Position numbers and translations under genes: made by a program
NCBI GenBank assembly: GCA_030549495.1
Contig: JAUIRK010000921.1
Span: 726,501 to 790,500, forward strand
Direction: 5' to 3'
Length of the DNA: 64,000 nt
Origin: Nectonema munidae
Lineage: Eukaryota; Nematomorpha; Nectonematoida; Nectonematidae
The notes under the pieces: model-generated
The model's input: only the letters and a program-made list of their open reading frames with translations
What the model was told of the DNA's origin: nothing
Database searches by the model: none
In this document: one piece after another, positions 33,363 through 44,348 of the stretch
Position numbering within the stretch: position 1 is the first letter of the stretch
Layout: every line of letters starts with the position of its first letter

Positions 33363-34329
33363 TTTTTTTCTGGCTACGCTCCTGTCTCTCTCTCTAATTT
33401 ATATTTAGAGTTAAATTAAAAATAATTCTATTTTATCACATTAGAAACTAGTTTTTAGCGGAATATAAGTTCAATATTTTCAGACCCTTTTTTCATGATA
33501 CCAAAGTTGAGCTATTCAAATTAATCACAGATTTTTGGTAAAAATTTGATTCCATCAATAAACCAAACATTTTGCAAAAAGAAAATTTGTTTTTAAATGA
33601 GAGAAAAATAGTTTTATATCAATGGATATTGTCAGACTCGCGTTAAAAAAATTCAAGAAAGGTCACTTAATCTTTATCAGCACGTTTGCTACATTTTATA
33701 ACATTTGAAAACTAATTTTTTCAAGTGAAAAAATTTTTTTTCAATAGCTATTTGGGAATGAATATTTTGACTAGCTATTCAGTTTAAAAGCAAAATACTC
33801 TATTTGTTTAATATTTGAGCAGAGATATTTTTATAATGTTCGATTTTTAAATTTTATAAGCAACACTGTACATAATTAATTAAATCTTTTTTTTAAGTAA
33901 AATTTACTGATTATTATAATAAAAATATAATATTGAAACAAAATGTTTCAGTTGTTAAAAATGTACTTGATTTATTTATGACAGCTGTCAGAATTTTATT
34001 TGTGGACAGAGAAATAGTCAAAAAAAATGCAATGATTTTCTTGTTCTCGTATACTATGATTTTTATTATTTATGTTAGTTTAAATGGTCTTTTTAATGAT
34101 TTTGTGTTCTTAGACTTAAATAATTTTATGAAAAGGGATTAAACTACCGTTTTTGTATACTATGATTCCTTACAGAATGTAAAAAATACAAGAAGAAGAA
34201 AGAATAAGACATTTATTTATAAAGAAAAGAATGAATATAATTTAGTAGGAGAAAGCAAACACACATGTCTGATAATGAACTTCAAGTGCCAAGATGAGTT
34301 CAATTCTAAAGAAGGTGGAAGAAAAAAAG
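33363..34329. other. No gene seen
   Basis: AT-rich. A 69-codon hydrophobic frame at 33933-34142 shows no family signature. Sequence near 34160-34320 may be the decayed upstream part of the next fragment. Confidence 0.3.
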
Positions 34330-34610
34330 TTTAGAAAAAATTGGCTCTCAGCTTGGCTGAAACTTCAATAAAAATAAAAGTGCAATCTGATCAGTTGTCT
34401 CAAGAAATAAAATCAATTTTATCATCTTGAGGCTTTGAAAAAGAAGATAGTTCCTTTCCTCCTCTATGCCAGCAAAGAAAAGTGTGTTTACATTCAGGAT
34501 GTACGAGTAGAATCTTCTAAGTCTGTGCAAAATGTTCGCAAAATACATGCAACAAGCATATTAAAAAAATTTGTGAGGGGTGTTTCCAATAAATTCGGTT
34601 ATTTTTTTTT
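34330..34610 (+). pseudogene. Possible piggyBac C-terminal fragment
   Basis: Plus-strand frames give LAETSIKIKVQSDQLSQE, then CQQRKVCLHSGCTSRIF and VCAKCSQNTCNKHIKKICEG. The cysteine spacing resembles the C-terminal zinc-binding tail of piggyBac transposases (CxxC…CxxC…C..H…C..C). Stops interrupt it. A fourth, independent piggyBac remnant is likely, but the assignment rests on a short cysteine pattern. Confidence 0.4.
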
Positions 34611-34789
34611 CAAAATGAAGATTTTATTTTTTGTAATAAATAGTTAAAAAGCTTCAATTTGACGTTTTAGTTTGGGCTTTTTTTCAAAAATTTGATTTCT
34701 TTTATTTTTATGGCTATTTGAAAATTTAATGTAGTCTAAAAAAAATTACATTATATACGTTATCTAACCCCTGCTATAAACCTAAATTA

Positions 34790-34950
34790 TATCCATTCAT
34801 TTTGATACATTTGGAAGTTTATTTCATGAGAACATGCTCGGAGGATATTATAAAAAGTTGATGGACAAGAACCTCGTCTTCTAAGCAAAAAATCTTCTAA
34901 AAAAATTTTTGTGATTTTTTTTCTCACTGTAACGGCATTTACGACACGGC
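34790..34950 (+). repeat. Direct repeat of the serine-rich gene's 5' flank
   Basis: CATTTTGATACATTTGGAAG, GGACAAGAACCTCGTCTTCT and CACTGTAACGGCATTTACGA parallel TTTTGATACATTTAGAAG, GGAACAAGAACCTTCTTCTC and CATTGTGAAGGGCAATTACG at 35238-35380. A third, poorer copy may lie at 35020-35090. The unit is about 435 bp and reaches across the putative start codon of the gene at 35351. Confidence 0.5.
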
Positions 34951-35350
34951 AGTTAAAACACTAAATAAAATTTACCTCAGGTACGCACCCTTAATTTTAT
35001 CGCAAATTGTATGACTTAATTTTGATACGTTTAAAAATTAATCTCCCATATTGTGAAAGCAAATGCTTCTCTAATTTTCTGAAAACCCTTGAGTAAAACA
35101 ATTTGATTTGTTTGTTAGTTTAAATTCTTTTACATATTACAATAGATCGTTTCGTAAATATGTCAATAATATAGAATATTTGATATAGACTTCCTTATTT
35201 AGACCTTATTAAGCCTAAATTCAATGCTTTCTTTTTGATACATTTAGAAGTTACAAAAATGGCGCTCAGTATAAAGTTGTGATATGGAACAAGAACCTTC
35301 TTCTCTAACCACCGTCATACAATACTTAATTTTGTGATTTTCTACCCAAA

Positions 35351-38300
35351 ATGTTTGTTCCCATTGTGAAGGGCAATTACGACCTCTTTGGGATGAGTTC
35401 TTACGCAAGCAGACACTCTCCTCGTTCCGCAATGCCTAAAAATGGATGCATTCCCCATGCCAGGAGTAGCGACAAAGACGCTCCTCACCGCAAAAAAGCC
35501 AGCCATTCATCGCCATCCTCGTCCACTGAAAACGAAAAGCTGACCAAGTCTCTCCAAAAAAGAGCTTATCGTGTGAACAAGTATGGGCCTAACTCTTCAC
35601 GTTTCACGTATTCAAATCCACTTCCTGTTATTTATGAAGGTTTCTTTAACTTTCTTTTTCCTCCATCCATTCTTTAAAATGTTGAATCAAAGGAAGCAGT
35701 AAAATTTGAATAGTGCTCCAGACACATCTTATCATATTTAGTGCGATTGGGATTAAATTTTTACATATTGCTGCCCATAGCTATATACCAAGCTCACGAC
35801 TTCTTTTATATACAAAAATTATCCATATACCAGGTCTCATAGTCATGTATCAAAAGATGAAAGCTCTTAGTATATATATTTGATTTAAAAGAAAGCAGGC
35901 GATTTGTCTTTAAAATTGTTGTCCTCAAAGGCTTATCACCACAATAAGATTTGCCAATTTAACGATCTTTATTTATTTTTATTGACTTTTTAGTCGGTAA
36001 CGCATCCAAGGTAAAAATATTTTTTATACCTGAACAGATGATAGGGATGTAACTATCAGAAATCGAGCTCCGAAGACCGGATTAGGATTCTACGCTTCAA
36101 GCACTAGTGCACTTTGCCGACACTAAAATAAAATCATTTAGCATTTTTTCATTTTTAGCTGGACGATTCGGGATAGGGAATCGACTCATCATTGTCTGGC
36201 AATAAAGGCTGTGCTATCCAAATAGATTGACCTCCTAGGATATCTTTGGTTTCATCTCGCTTGGAGGCATTTTGTGTCCTCAAAATCTCTGCGGAGATTG
36301 CTTGAGCAGGTCTACTAAGTTGTGAGTGAATTCAGCGTAGTTAGGATGAGGATCCTAAAGTCATCAAACGCTCCGTGATCTGAGCCTGGTACTTTTTTGC
36401 TTGCTAGTTTCTGACCAGAACCAGACTTGATTCGATTTTTCTAATCTCGTCTGCCTGCTTATCCTTCATAACTTCTTATGAACTAAACTGGACATCGAGT
36501 CAAGCAAATGTGGTGATTCTATCAAGTTGTCACAAGAATCTAACATATTAATAGACAAATTGAGCATATGAGGTACACACGAATTTCATTAGGGTCGTCA
36601 GATGTCCAGGTGCATGTTGACCGCTTACTGTGCGATATTCTGAGTGATCCAACAGACGTTGATTGTGACCTCCCTATTACATGCTGAGAATTTAGATATG
36701 TTTATTTGCATTCATTCATCCACTAATTGAGTTAGCCCTGGTCTTTGGTACTGAGTGTGTTGATGGCTCTTTTTTCGAAAAGTAGGCTGAGTTTTGTGAA
36801 CCTTCAATATTCTTACGCCTATATCTGGCCCCACCAGATTCGGCAATCGATCAATTAGTTGCAGCAGCTGTAATCACTCTAACACGTCTTTCAGTACAAT
36901 CTTGTCATGCATTGTCAGAGATACCATCCTAGACTCCACTGCGCAATCCAGCAGACAAATAACGCGCGATATTTTACAAGGCAAAGATATAGGGAATAAT
37001 TCTTGCAAGCTATGAAAAGACTCTGGCAAGTATTGTTCATCGGAAAAACGCTGTACGTCCTGGATTCTCTTAGGGGTGGGAAAGTGGGTTCTATCTACGG
37101 AGCCTTCCGCCTTTCAGTCCCTTAAACTTTTAAAAGATTGATGTTGAGCAGCTGGCTGAGGGGTAGTGTTATTAGCTGGTCCATCTTCGCAATGATCTTT
37201 TACATTCCCACCAATATAGCTGAAAGTCCAGAATGGTATTCGGCCTGAGTAGAAGGCGTATCTTTCATATGAGCAATACCGGTCTCATTTGGTGTATCTT
37301 ACTGTCATACTGATTTTATTAATGTTAAATATAGGAACTCGCAAAAAATACGTGTATAAAAGGTGGCATAATGACATAAAGATTGTAAATGGCAGATTTG
37401 TACTATAAAATAAGTTTAATTTCAAAAAAATCGACCTTATATTTTTCAACTTTGAAAAAAATTTGAAAAGATAAAAGACCGAAGATAATGTGAATTTTTT
37501 TATAATGTTGACTTACGCGAAGTTTCCTTCAATATATATGTCATCGCAAACACGAAAAATTTATTTATTGTTGTGCCCAATGCCAAAAAATATACCACTG
37601 GCCATGCATGAAATGTGGACTGCTGAAGGGTGGACTGGTCAGTCTAAAATGTGCACTTAATATCGATATATTTACGTGTAAATTAATAGCAATAAAAATG
37701 GCCATTATTTATTATGCTATTTTTTACGTTTTAAAAAAGAGGACTGTTTAACCTGAGTCGGGTTTAACATAAATAGCGGCGTTCCCATGCTAACTCTCCC
37801 TAGCAATTTTCCAAATATAAATGCCTCAATTGGTGAAATAAAACATATATTCTGAATTATTCTGAGCTTTCCGATATCATGGTGATTATAGTGGGCGAGG
37901 AAGCGATATAGTTTAATTTCATTGCATAAAGAGAATATGACTAAATAATAATTGTTTCTTTTTTAATCTATTATATTTAGTATACCAGGTTTGAGTATAG
38001 AGATGTAAAAGGAAGAAACAAGTTCACGTAAGTAATTAACTCCAGGCATATATTTTTTTCAGAGTTTCTCTTTTCAAATTCGGGACCTTGCGACGATGAG
38101 GTTAGACTATGAAGGATACACTATTCTCATTCTTGATGACGGTAACATAATCAGTTGACAACTTGATTGCTCTTTGCGTCAGATTTTTGACTATCTTGAT
38201 ATTGTGAACAAGAGTACAAGCATTTAATGTGACGCTTGTGATAATCAAGTTGCAGGTGGCACCTCAAACCCGAGTATCGTCGAGACTAAGGAGATCGAAC

Positions 38301-40549
38301 AGAAGCTTTGATTTCTTCAAAACTAGATGAGCCACCTTCGCCGACGACTTCAACTCGTAAAATGTGGTACTATAGTCTAGTAGCTCGGACGTTTTCGTTT
38401 TTACAAGAAATTGGGCTATTTGTTTCTTCTCAAACTCTTGAACCCGATTTGAAAACAACACTAGCGGAATGGCTTCCTCTGTTAGGTACTAAATATACCT
38501 ATTCAAAGCAGTAGTGGCTGCCTATGAGAGATCTCTGTCAATCTTAGTGTTCTGTGTCAACTCCACGTAAAATTAAAGGTCTTTGAATGATACATCGGCA
38601 CACTTGACTCCTGGCGGCCAGTATCACATCTAGAACAGAGCAGTGAGCAGAGCTTGAGTTATTTCAGTGCCACCAGGGATGATGTGAACACATAGGAATT
38701 TATGTTCTTTGAAGTCAGGAGTTCCAGCAACTAGCACACCTAGCATCTTGTGGTCATTAATAATTATTTTACTATCCCAGTGCAAGATAACAAAGTCTAG
38801 GACAGGACATTATTCTTTTATGTGTGCAGCCTCTACATTTCTAATCTTCTTACGTGCACATGTGCTAATATTTTGTAGAACGGTGTGTCGTCTCTCATAA
38901 CTTTATCGCGTAAAAATTTTGCTCCTTCAGATCCTGACAAACCCTTTTATGACTCTTAACGAGTCACTCATATCTGATCACGCGTAAGCTTTGAAGATAC
39001 GCTTTTTTGGTAACCCTTATCTTCATCACCTGGAAGTATTTTCTGGCAACGCGGGGTTTGAGAAGTGCAGCACCTTCTATTTTCTGTTCATTATTACGAA
39101 TACTATCTTTCAAAATGTTCGTTTCAGCATCAGTAAGTACAATGTATAAATATGAATTTAAGAAATAAATAGTGGACTCTTCTTTTTCCACTTAGAATTC
39201 ATTTTTCTGTTTTTCATTCACTAATCCTTTATGTCAAAAAAAGGAGTTTAGAATAATTTGGTTCCTGATGTGATTGTTTATCTCTTTTTTAGTATAAAAC
39301 ATCTTCTTTTACCTTTAAAGTATTTTCAATATTAATTATTTTTGTAAGAAATACACATTTTTATTCTTAGTTTTTTCAATACCATTTTTGTCCTGGTTTG
39401 ATAATATCAAAATCTCGCAGCGATACATATCACGAGAATCTTATGCGTTTAATCGCTGTCAGAAATGCTAGAATTCTTGGCTTAAAGATTGTTTTATTAT
39501 TAATAAGATTGTGATTTCAATTTAATATTTTCTTTTTTTGTTGTCTATTGTCATTTATGAACAGTACAGTCGCCAGAGGCAGAGCTGATTTTAAAGGGGG
39601 TATATTTCATGTAGCCTAATCTTTAAATATTGGTAATTGTATGCTTTTTTCGATAGATAGATGCTTAACAAATGAAGACATCATGAAATCTTATGAGCAG
39701 AACGCTATTCTTCAACAAACAATGTCTTGGAAGAGATACACAAAAATGCCTAAACACAACAAATTTGTTAATGCAAAACTACCGACCACTAGAACCCACA
39801 ATAACAAAGGTATTTCTCCCAGTCTTTTACAAACACCTGTCTCCATCTCTAAAAAGAGTCACCAAAGCGGGATTAAATCAATCGAGGCCTCCAATTCATC
39901 TGGTCACCGCAACCACCCCCTATTTAATTGGTTCAAAAAGAAAAAGACGAGTGACTTAATTCATGGTCCCCTCATTTCTTCATCATCTCTTCCAAACACT
40001 TCAACATCTCATGCTAAAGACTGTTCTACCAAAACTCCAAACCAACACTCAATGTCCACTCCTTCTTCGATACCACACAGTCCTCAAGATGGCGCTCCTA
40101 AGAAGCAGACAAGCAATAAGATCAAACGAACCTTCTCTAAACTATTAAAAATATCGTATTCATCATCACCTTCTGCCACATCGATCAAAGAATGCAGCAT
40201 TGTAGGCGACGATTCGCTTACGGACATCACATATGATGATGGTAACTATGTGCTCAATTCTTCATCGTCATCATCGTCTAATTGTGAGAATAAAAAAGGA
40301 GAAAATATCCAAAGCACCACCTCTTCACTACCTTCATCACAACGCAGTATTAAAAAAAGTACAAGTCTGTATGACAGCATCAAGCTCTCTTCTAAAAGCA
40401 GCTGTGGTTATAGCATCAAAGAAAAGAGCAACTTGTTATCAGCACCCATCAAAACATTTTCAGCCAACTCACAAATAAACGCCAGTAATAATAAAAGGCA
40501 TACCTTCAACTTGTGGAAAAGACTTAACAACAATAATAATAATAAATAA
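35351..40549 (+). CDS. Serine-rich protein of unknown function, two exons
   Basis: The proposed exons are 35351-35639 and 39657-40549, about 393 residues in total. The donor GAAG|GTTTCT leaves one base and the acceptor TTTTTTCGATAG|ATAGATGC supplies two, so the frame joins as …SNPLPVIYE-D-RCLTNEDIM…. The first ATG has a good context (CAAAATG); the second in-frame ATG is at 35396. Residues 25-60 and 130-310 are rich in Ser, Thr, Lys and Pro, with an eight-serine run (about residue 245) and a poly-Asn C-terminus (LNNNNNNK). A short conserved-looking core (RVNKYGPNSSRFTYSNPLP) lies near the exon junction. No domain, signal peptide or membrane segment was recognised; the protein is probably disordered and could be a phosphorylated adaptor, but that is a guess. 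AATAAA overlaps the stop region at 40543. The intron contains a decayed GC-richer transposon. The donor is weak, so the exon link needs transcript support. Confidence 0.6.
36040..39200 (-). mobile_element. GC-richer decayed transposon in the intron
   Basis: Base composition is visibly richer in G+C than its surroundings. At 39191-38200 minus-strand frames give KYFQVMKIRVTKKAYLQSL, then VILHWDSKIINDHKMLGVLV, GGTEITQALLTALF and SELLDYSTTFYELKSSAKVA. 'HWD.K…D…..LPVLVSG' followed by 'G.…Q…' matches an uncharacterised transposon-like protein family frequent in arthropods and cnidarians, usually ending in an 'ARWM.KAIY' block; such a block occurs at 44025. Stops and frame changes are frequent. The part at 36040-38190 is coding-like in composition but I could not assign it, and it may be a second inserted element. 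Confidence 0.45.
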
Positions 40550-41314
40550 AGTTGTTTGTTTTTTCAAGAAGCTTTTGTTCAGCATTTATCTCTTAATAGT
40601 CAATTAAACAGATAAAATTTTGATTGGATGAACAAAAATTTCGAATGCTAAAATGTTTATTAGTTAGAAAAATATGTAAAAATTTTATATTAAAAAAATT
40701 ATTCAAGCCAAAAATTATATTTGTTTTATAATATTAAACCTATTCTTGACGATTGCTTACCAAATTAATTATTCATCTTTTTTCCTTTTGATTCATTTAT
40801 ATTCAATTTATTTTCATAAGATTCTTTTTTTGGAGAAACAAAAAACTGTTTTTTGGAATAATTAAAATAAGTTTGAACATACTTTTGTTTTTCAAGTACT
40901 TCGCTCAGGTATAATTATCTCAATGAAGTTTAATGACAATTAATAAGATTTAAGTGGAAATATAATAGAAAACTTTTATCAACTTTCTCTATATGAATCT
41001 TTAAGATTTAAATTTATTGAAATCAATATCACGTCTTTAAAAGATTTAATTACATGTAACCGGACTATATATTTTATTCATTAATATCTTAGTAATATAT
41101 TTAATAATATTTTAATCCATATTTACTTAATGTGTGAAAATCCACATAGGAACAAATCTATTATAATAAAATAAGTATTAATTTTTTTTCTTTTGTAATT
41201 TTCAATGTTCAAGCAAAAAAATGTTGAATTTAAATATATTTGGATTGCCCAAATAATAAAATAAAAATGTAATAACAATAGTTTTATATCATTTTTTATT
41301 CGGTTTTCCTATTT
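40550..41314. other. 3' flank of the serine-rich gene, no gene
   Basis: Very AT-rich, with only short frames. No repeats were recognised. Confidence 0.4.
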
Positions 41315-41680
41315 GATACAAGTTTCACCTGGAGGCGTAGCCACGTATTTTTCCACAAATTCATCAGATATAATACATTTTGTCGTTCTTCGATGACAGG
41401 AATCAACTCGTTTAATGCCAGAAAAAATGCACTCAACTATGGAACTTGAATACCCTGCTGTCAACTATTATAAAAATTTTTTTAAAATGCCCAAACTAAT
41501 GTTAAGTTAAGTTTGAAGTTGAGCAGGTTAACCTTTTATATAGTCAAGGGTATCGTTTATATGAACCATAGACTTCCAATTTTTCAGTGGAAAGTCCGTA
41601 TTACTTAGCCTTAGAGATTTAAAAGCTTCCCACATTTGTCCTAAGTGACATTTCACAGAAAAAGTACATATAATTAGACA
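41315..41680 (-). pseudogene. hAT transposase C-terminal remnant
   Basis: The minus-strand frame at 41665-41520 gives KCHLGQMWEAFKSLRLSNTD and MVHINDTLDYIKG. The frame at 41465-41320 gives AGYSSSIVECIFSGIKRVDS, then CHRRTTKCIISDEFVEKYV. The second resembles the hAT dimerisation tail ('…SS..E..FS.I.RID..RR…'). It is short, interrupted and dead. Subfamily not determined. Confidence 0.4.
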
Positions 41681-43900
41681 ATTTTTCTATACTTTAACTA
41701 GTTTGCAAGCTCAGTCTTATTTTTGTTTCTTTTATTATTCTTAACTTCTATACACAAATTATGTGATAAAAAACTTATCTACTTGACTTATCACATGACT
41801 GATTACAAATCTGCATTTTAATTTTTGTTTTCTTTTATTATTATTCATAACTCCTGTACACAAAATGATATAAGATGACTGATTTGCAATTGAGTTTTTA
41901 AAAAATATGATTTTCTAAAGGCTATTTCTCACAATATTTAAATACTTAAAAACATATCTTACTTTAGTTTATTATTCTTTGTTTTATCAATTTATTTTCT
42001 TTATTAAATAAACATTTTTGTTGAAAATCGGAAATTTTCTCTGATAAATATGAATTTTCGTGTGAGTATCCCTTTTACTGTATTTTATTGAGTTTTAGTG
42101 TACAAACACATAAAAATATTATTTTTTTGATTCCAGAAATCTAGAAAAATGCCAAATTGTATTCAAATTTTTGACACCAATCTTCCATTCTGCCAAAACT
42201 TTCTCTTGAAAAATTTATCATCCTACGATTCTCCATTTTTATATAAGCAATAAATCATATATCTAAGAGGAATTATTTATAGAGATATTAATTTCTATGT
42301 TTTCACTACATCTATTATATACGGTGAAGAACATTTTATACCTAAAACGTTTCATATATAGTTTTGATATTTCGTACTCAGTTTGTTTAAACTTTTGGGT
42401 ACGAAATCCATTGGTTACCAAATATCTTGAACTCATTGTTTATACTTACTATATCAAATTTGATTAATAACCTCCTAAATATATTCGATCCTACCCATTT
42501 CATTATACTAATAAATGATAAAGTTGATGACAGGAAACATGATACCTTCTCATTCATATAAAATACATGTTTATTTAAACGTTTTTAAAATTTTGCATTT
42601 TATTCAATAATTTAAATAAAATATTACATAACAAATTATTCCATGATCGAAAAACAACTTATACGAAATATGAATTCATAGGAATATAAGCTGTTAGTGC
42701 ATAAACTTCATCGAATTGGCATTAGGCATTCTTTTAATCACTTGACTGTTAGTTTTCAAATTTTTACTATACCGCAAAGCAAAAAGTAAAAAATGTCAGT
42801 TCCTTTCTTGGGGCGTTGCGATCAATCTACTATTTCACACAAAAAGATAACATCATCTTTTATTCATTCATCATTTAGAAAACCAAATTGTTTTGTTTTT
42901 GTTTGTATTATGTGTAAAGTGAAAAAGATAATTATTAAATTATTGGTTCTTATATTTGTATGTTTTGACATAACTCAGAAAATAATTATCTTTTGAGAAA
43001 ATAATTATATGATCTTAAAGGATTTGGTTTAGTATAAAGTGCATCCGATCAGATAAAAGATAGATTGTTCAAAAAACTATATTTTTAATTATAAAAAAGC
43101 AGAGCTGATTTTGGTTTCTTTGCATGAAAAATAATTAATATTAAATCTGATTGATAGAAAATTTTCTGATATAATGGTAAAGACATTGTAAGAGAAGGTT
43201 GATTTAGAAAATTTTATAAATAAATGATCGATTTAACTACAACTTGTTTTGGACTGGCATATTGCCCTTAGAAATCGGAGGAAGATATATCATCTCCAAT
43301 TCATCACCAAAAAAGATATGCCCTGTATGAAAATTATCAAAAATTTTAGATAAAAAATATATGTAATTTGTTATATTCAAATAAAGCGTTGGATCAATCA
43401 GAAAAATACATATAAATTAATTACGAAATTGAAAATGAAATTTCAATTATTCACAGCAATCCGTTTGTTCAGTTAGTATTTCAAATTCCAAGACTTTCTA
43501 ATGTAAAAACAAATAACAGCACTTTCTCTAACGCCAAGCTAATTATATTGAAATATTTTTTTTTTAGAAATCTATTTATATTGTGATAGATACCATTAAT
43601 TATTTTCTTAAAGTAGCTGTTATTGTCAAAAGACTGAAAATAAAGAAGATGATTGGATCTAGTGAAGTGGGAGGGAATACTATTATTATAAGAAAAGATA
43701 TCAGAAATGTAAATTGATTATGAAAAAGCTAAAAAAAATCTTTTGTAGTTTACATGTAGGCATCATATTTTTGAAATAATATTAACTTTTGCTTTTAAAT
43801 CTTCTCTTGGCCATACAATTGGTACCGATGCTGCTTTATTCAAATGATTTCAACATCAATGGAACGCTATTCATCAATATTCTTATCAAAGTTTAAGAAG
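41681..43900. other. AT-rich flank; region expected to hold the kinase first exon
   Basis: No conserved coding sequence is visible. Two candidate starts for the downstream kinase gene lie here (see 42050). A 67-codon frame at 42793-42996 (MSVPFLGRCDQSTISHK…) has no family match. Confidence 0.35.
42050..42061 (+). other. Candidate first coding micro-exon of the kinase
   Basis: ATGAATTTTCGT followed by GTGAGTATCC, a strong donor in phase 0, would give MNFR joined directly to ITVEGNIGSGKS. Many family members have a short N-terminus before the P-loop, so this is plausible. However, the 2.3-kb intron it implies and the 12-base coding part make it unproved. A rival is the open frame at 42793. Confidence 0.3.
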
Positions 43901-43904
43901 TTGC

Positions 43905-44082
43905 TATTTTTGCTATTACTTAGTTGAGTAAATGTGACACAAGAGGTGATTACAAAGAATTATTAGAGTGTATTGTTATTTTATCTGGAAAAATTCCTCC
44001 TCGTAGTGTGGTGCACTTTTTAAAACCTGATGCAAGATGGATGTCAGAAGCAATATATAAAAAGAAGATGTGGAAATAAAAT
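43905..44082 (+). pseudogene. Fragment of an uncharacterised transposon protein (ARWM block)
   Basis: The plus-strand frame gives CDTRGDYKELLECIVILSGK, then IPPRSVVHFLKPDARWMSEA and IYKKKMWK before a stop. It closely follows the C-terminal block '…DYKEL.EL…LG..PPRGVHF.KPGA…ARWM.KAIY.LK' of the arthropod/cnidarian transposon-like family whose middle part is seen at 38200-39190 minus. It is isolated and truncated. Confidence 0.5.
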
Positions 44083-44348
44083 GAAAAAATTAATTTAGAA
44101 AAAAATAATCAATTTTTTATCCATCTATGAAAGATTATTCTTCCCTATGGATGCGAAACAGGCAAACAAAAAATATTTATTTTATTTTTTATTTTTTTAA
44201 TTATTTATTATTTATTACTTCAGATTTATCTAATCTTATGCCGCATAATTTTACCGAACCCGCTTTATTTTAAATCGATAAAATGAGAAAAAGAATAGTA
44301 AAATGTTTTTCATGTTAGCATAATTGATTTATAAATGATTTTTTATAG

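Noticed and set aside
42793-42996. 67-codon frame as first exon of the kinase
   Set aside because: It has a fair start context, but no good in-phase donor and no similarity to kinase N-termini. Kept only as a rival to the 42050 candidate.
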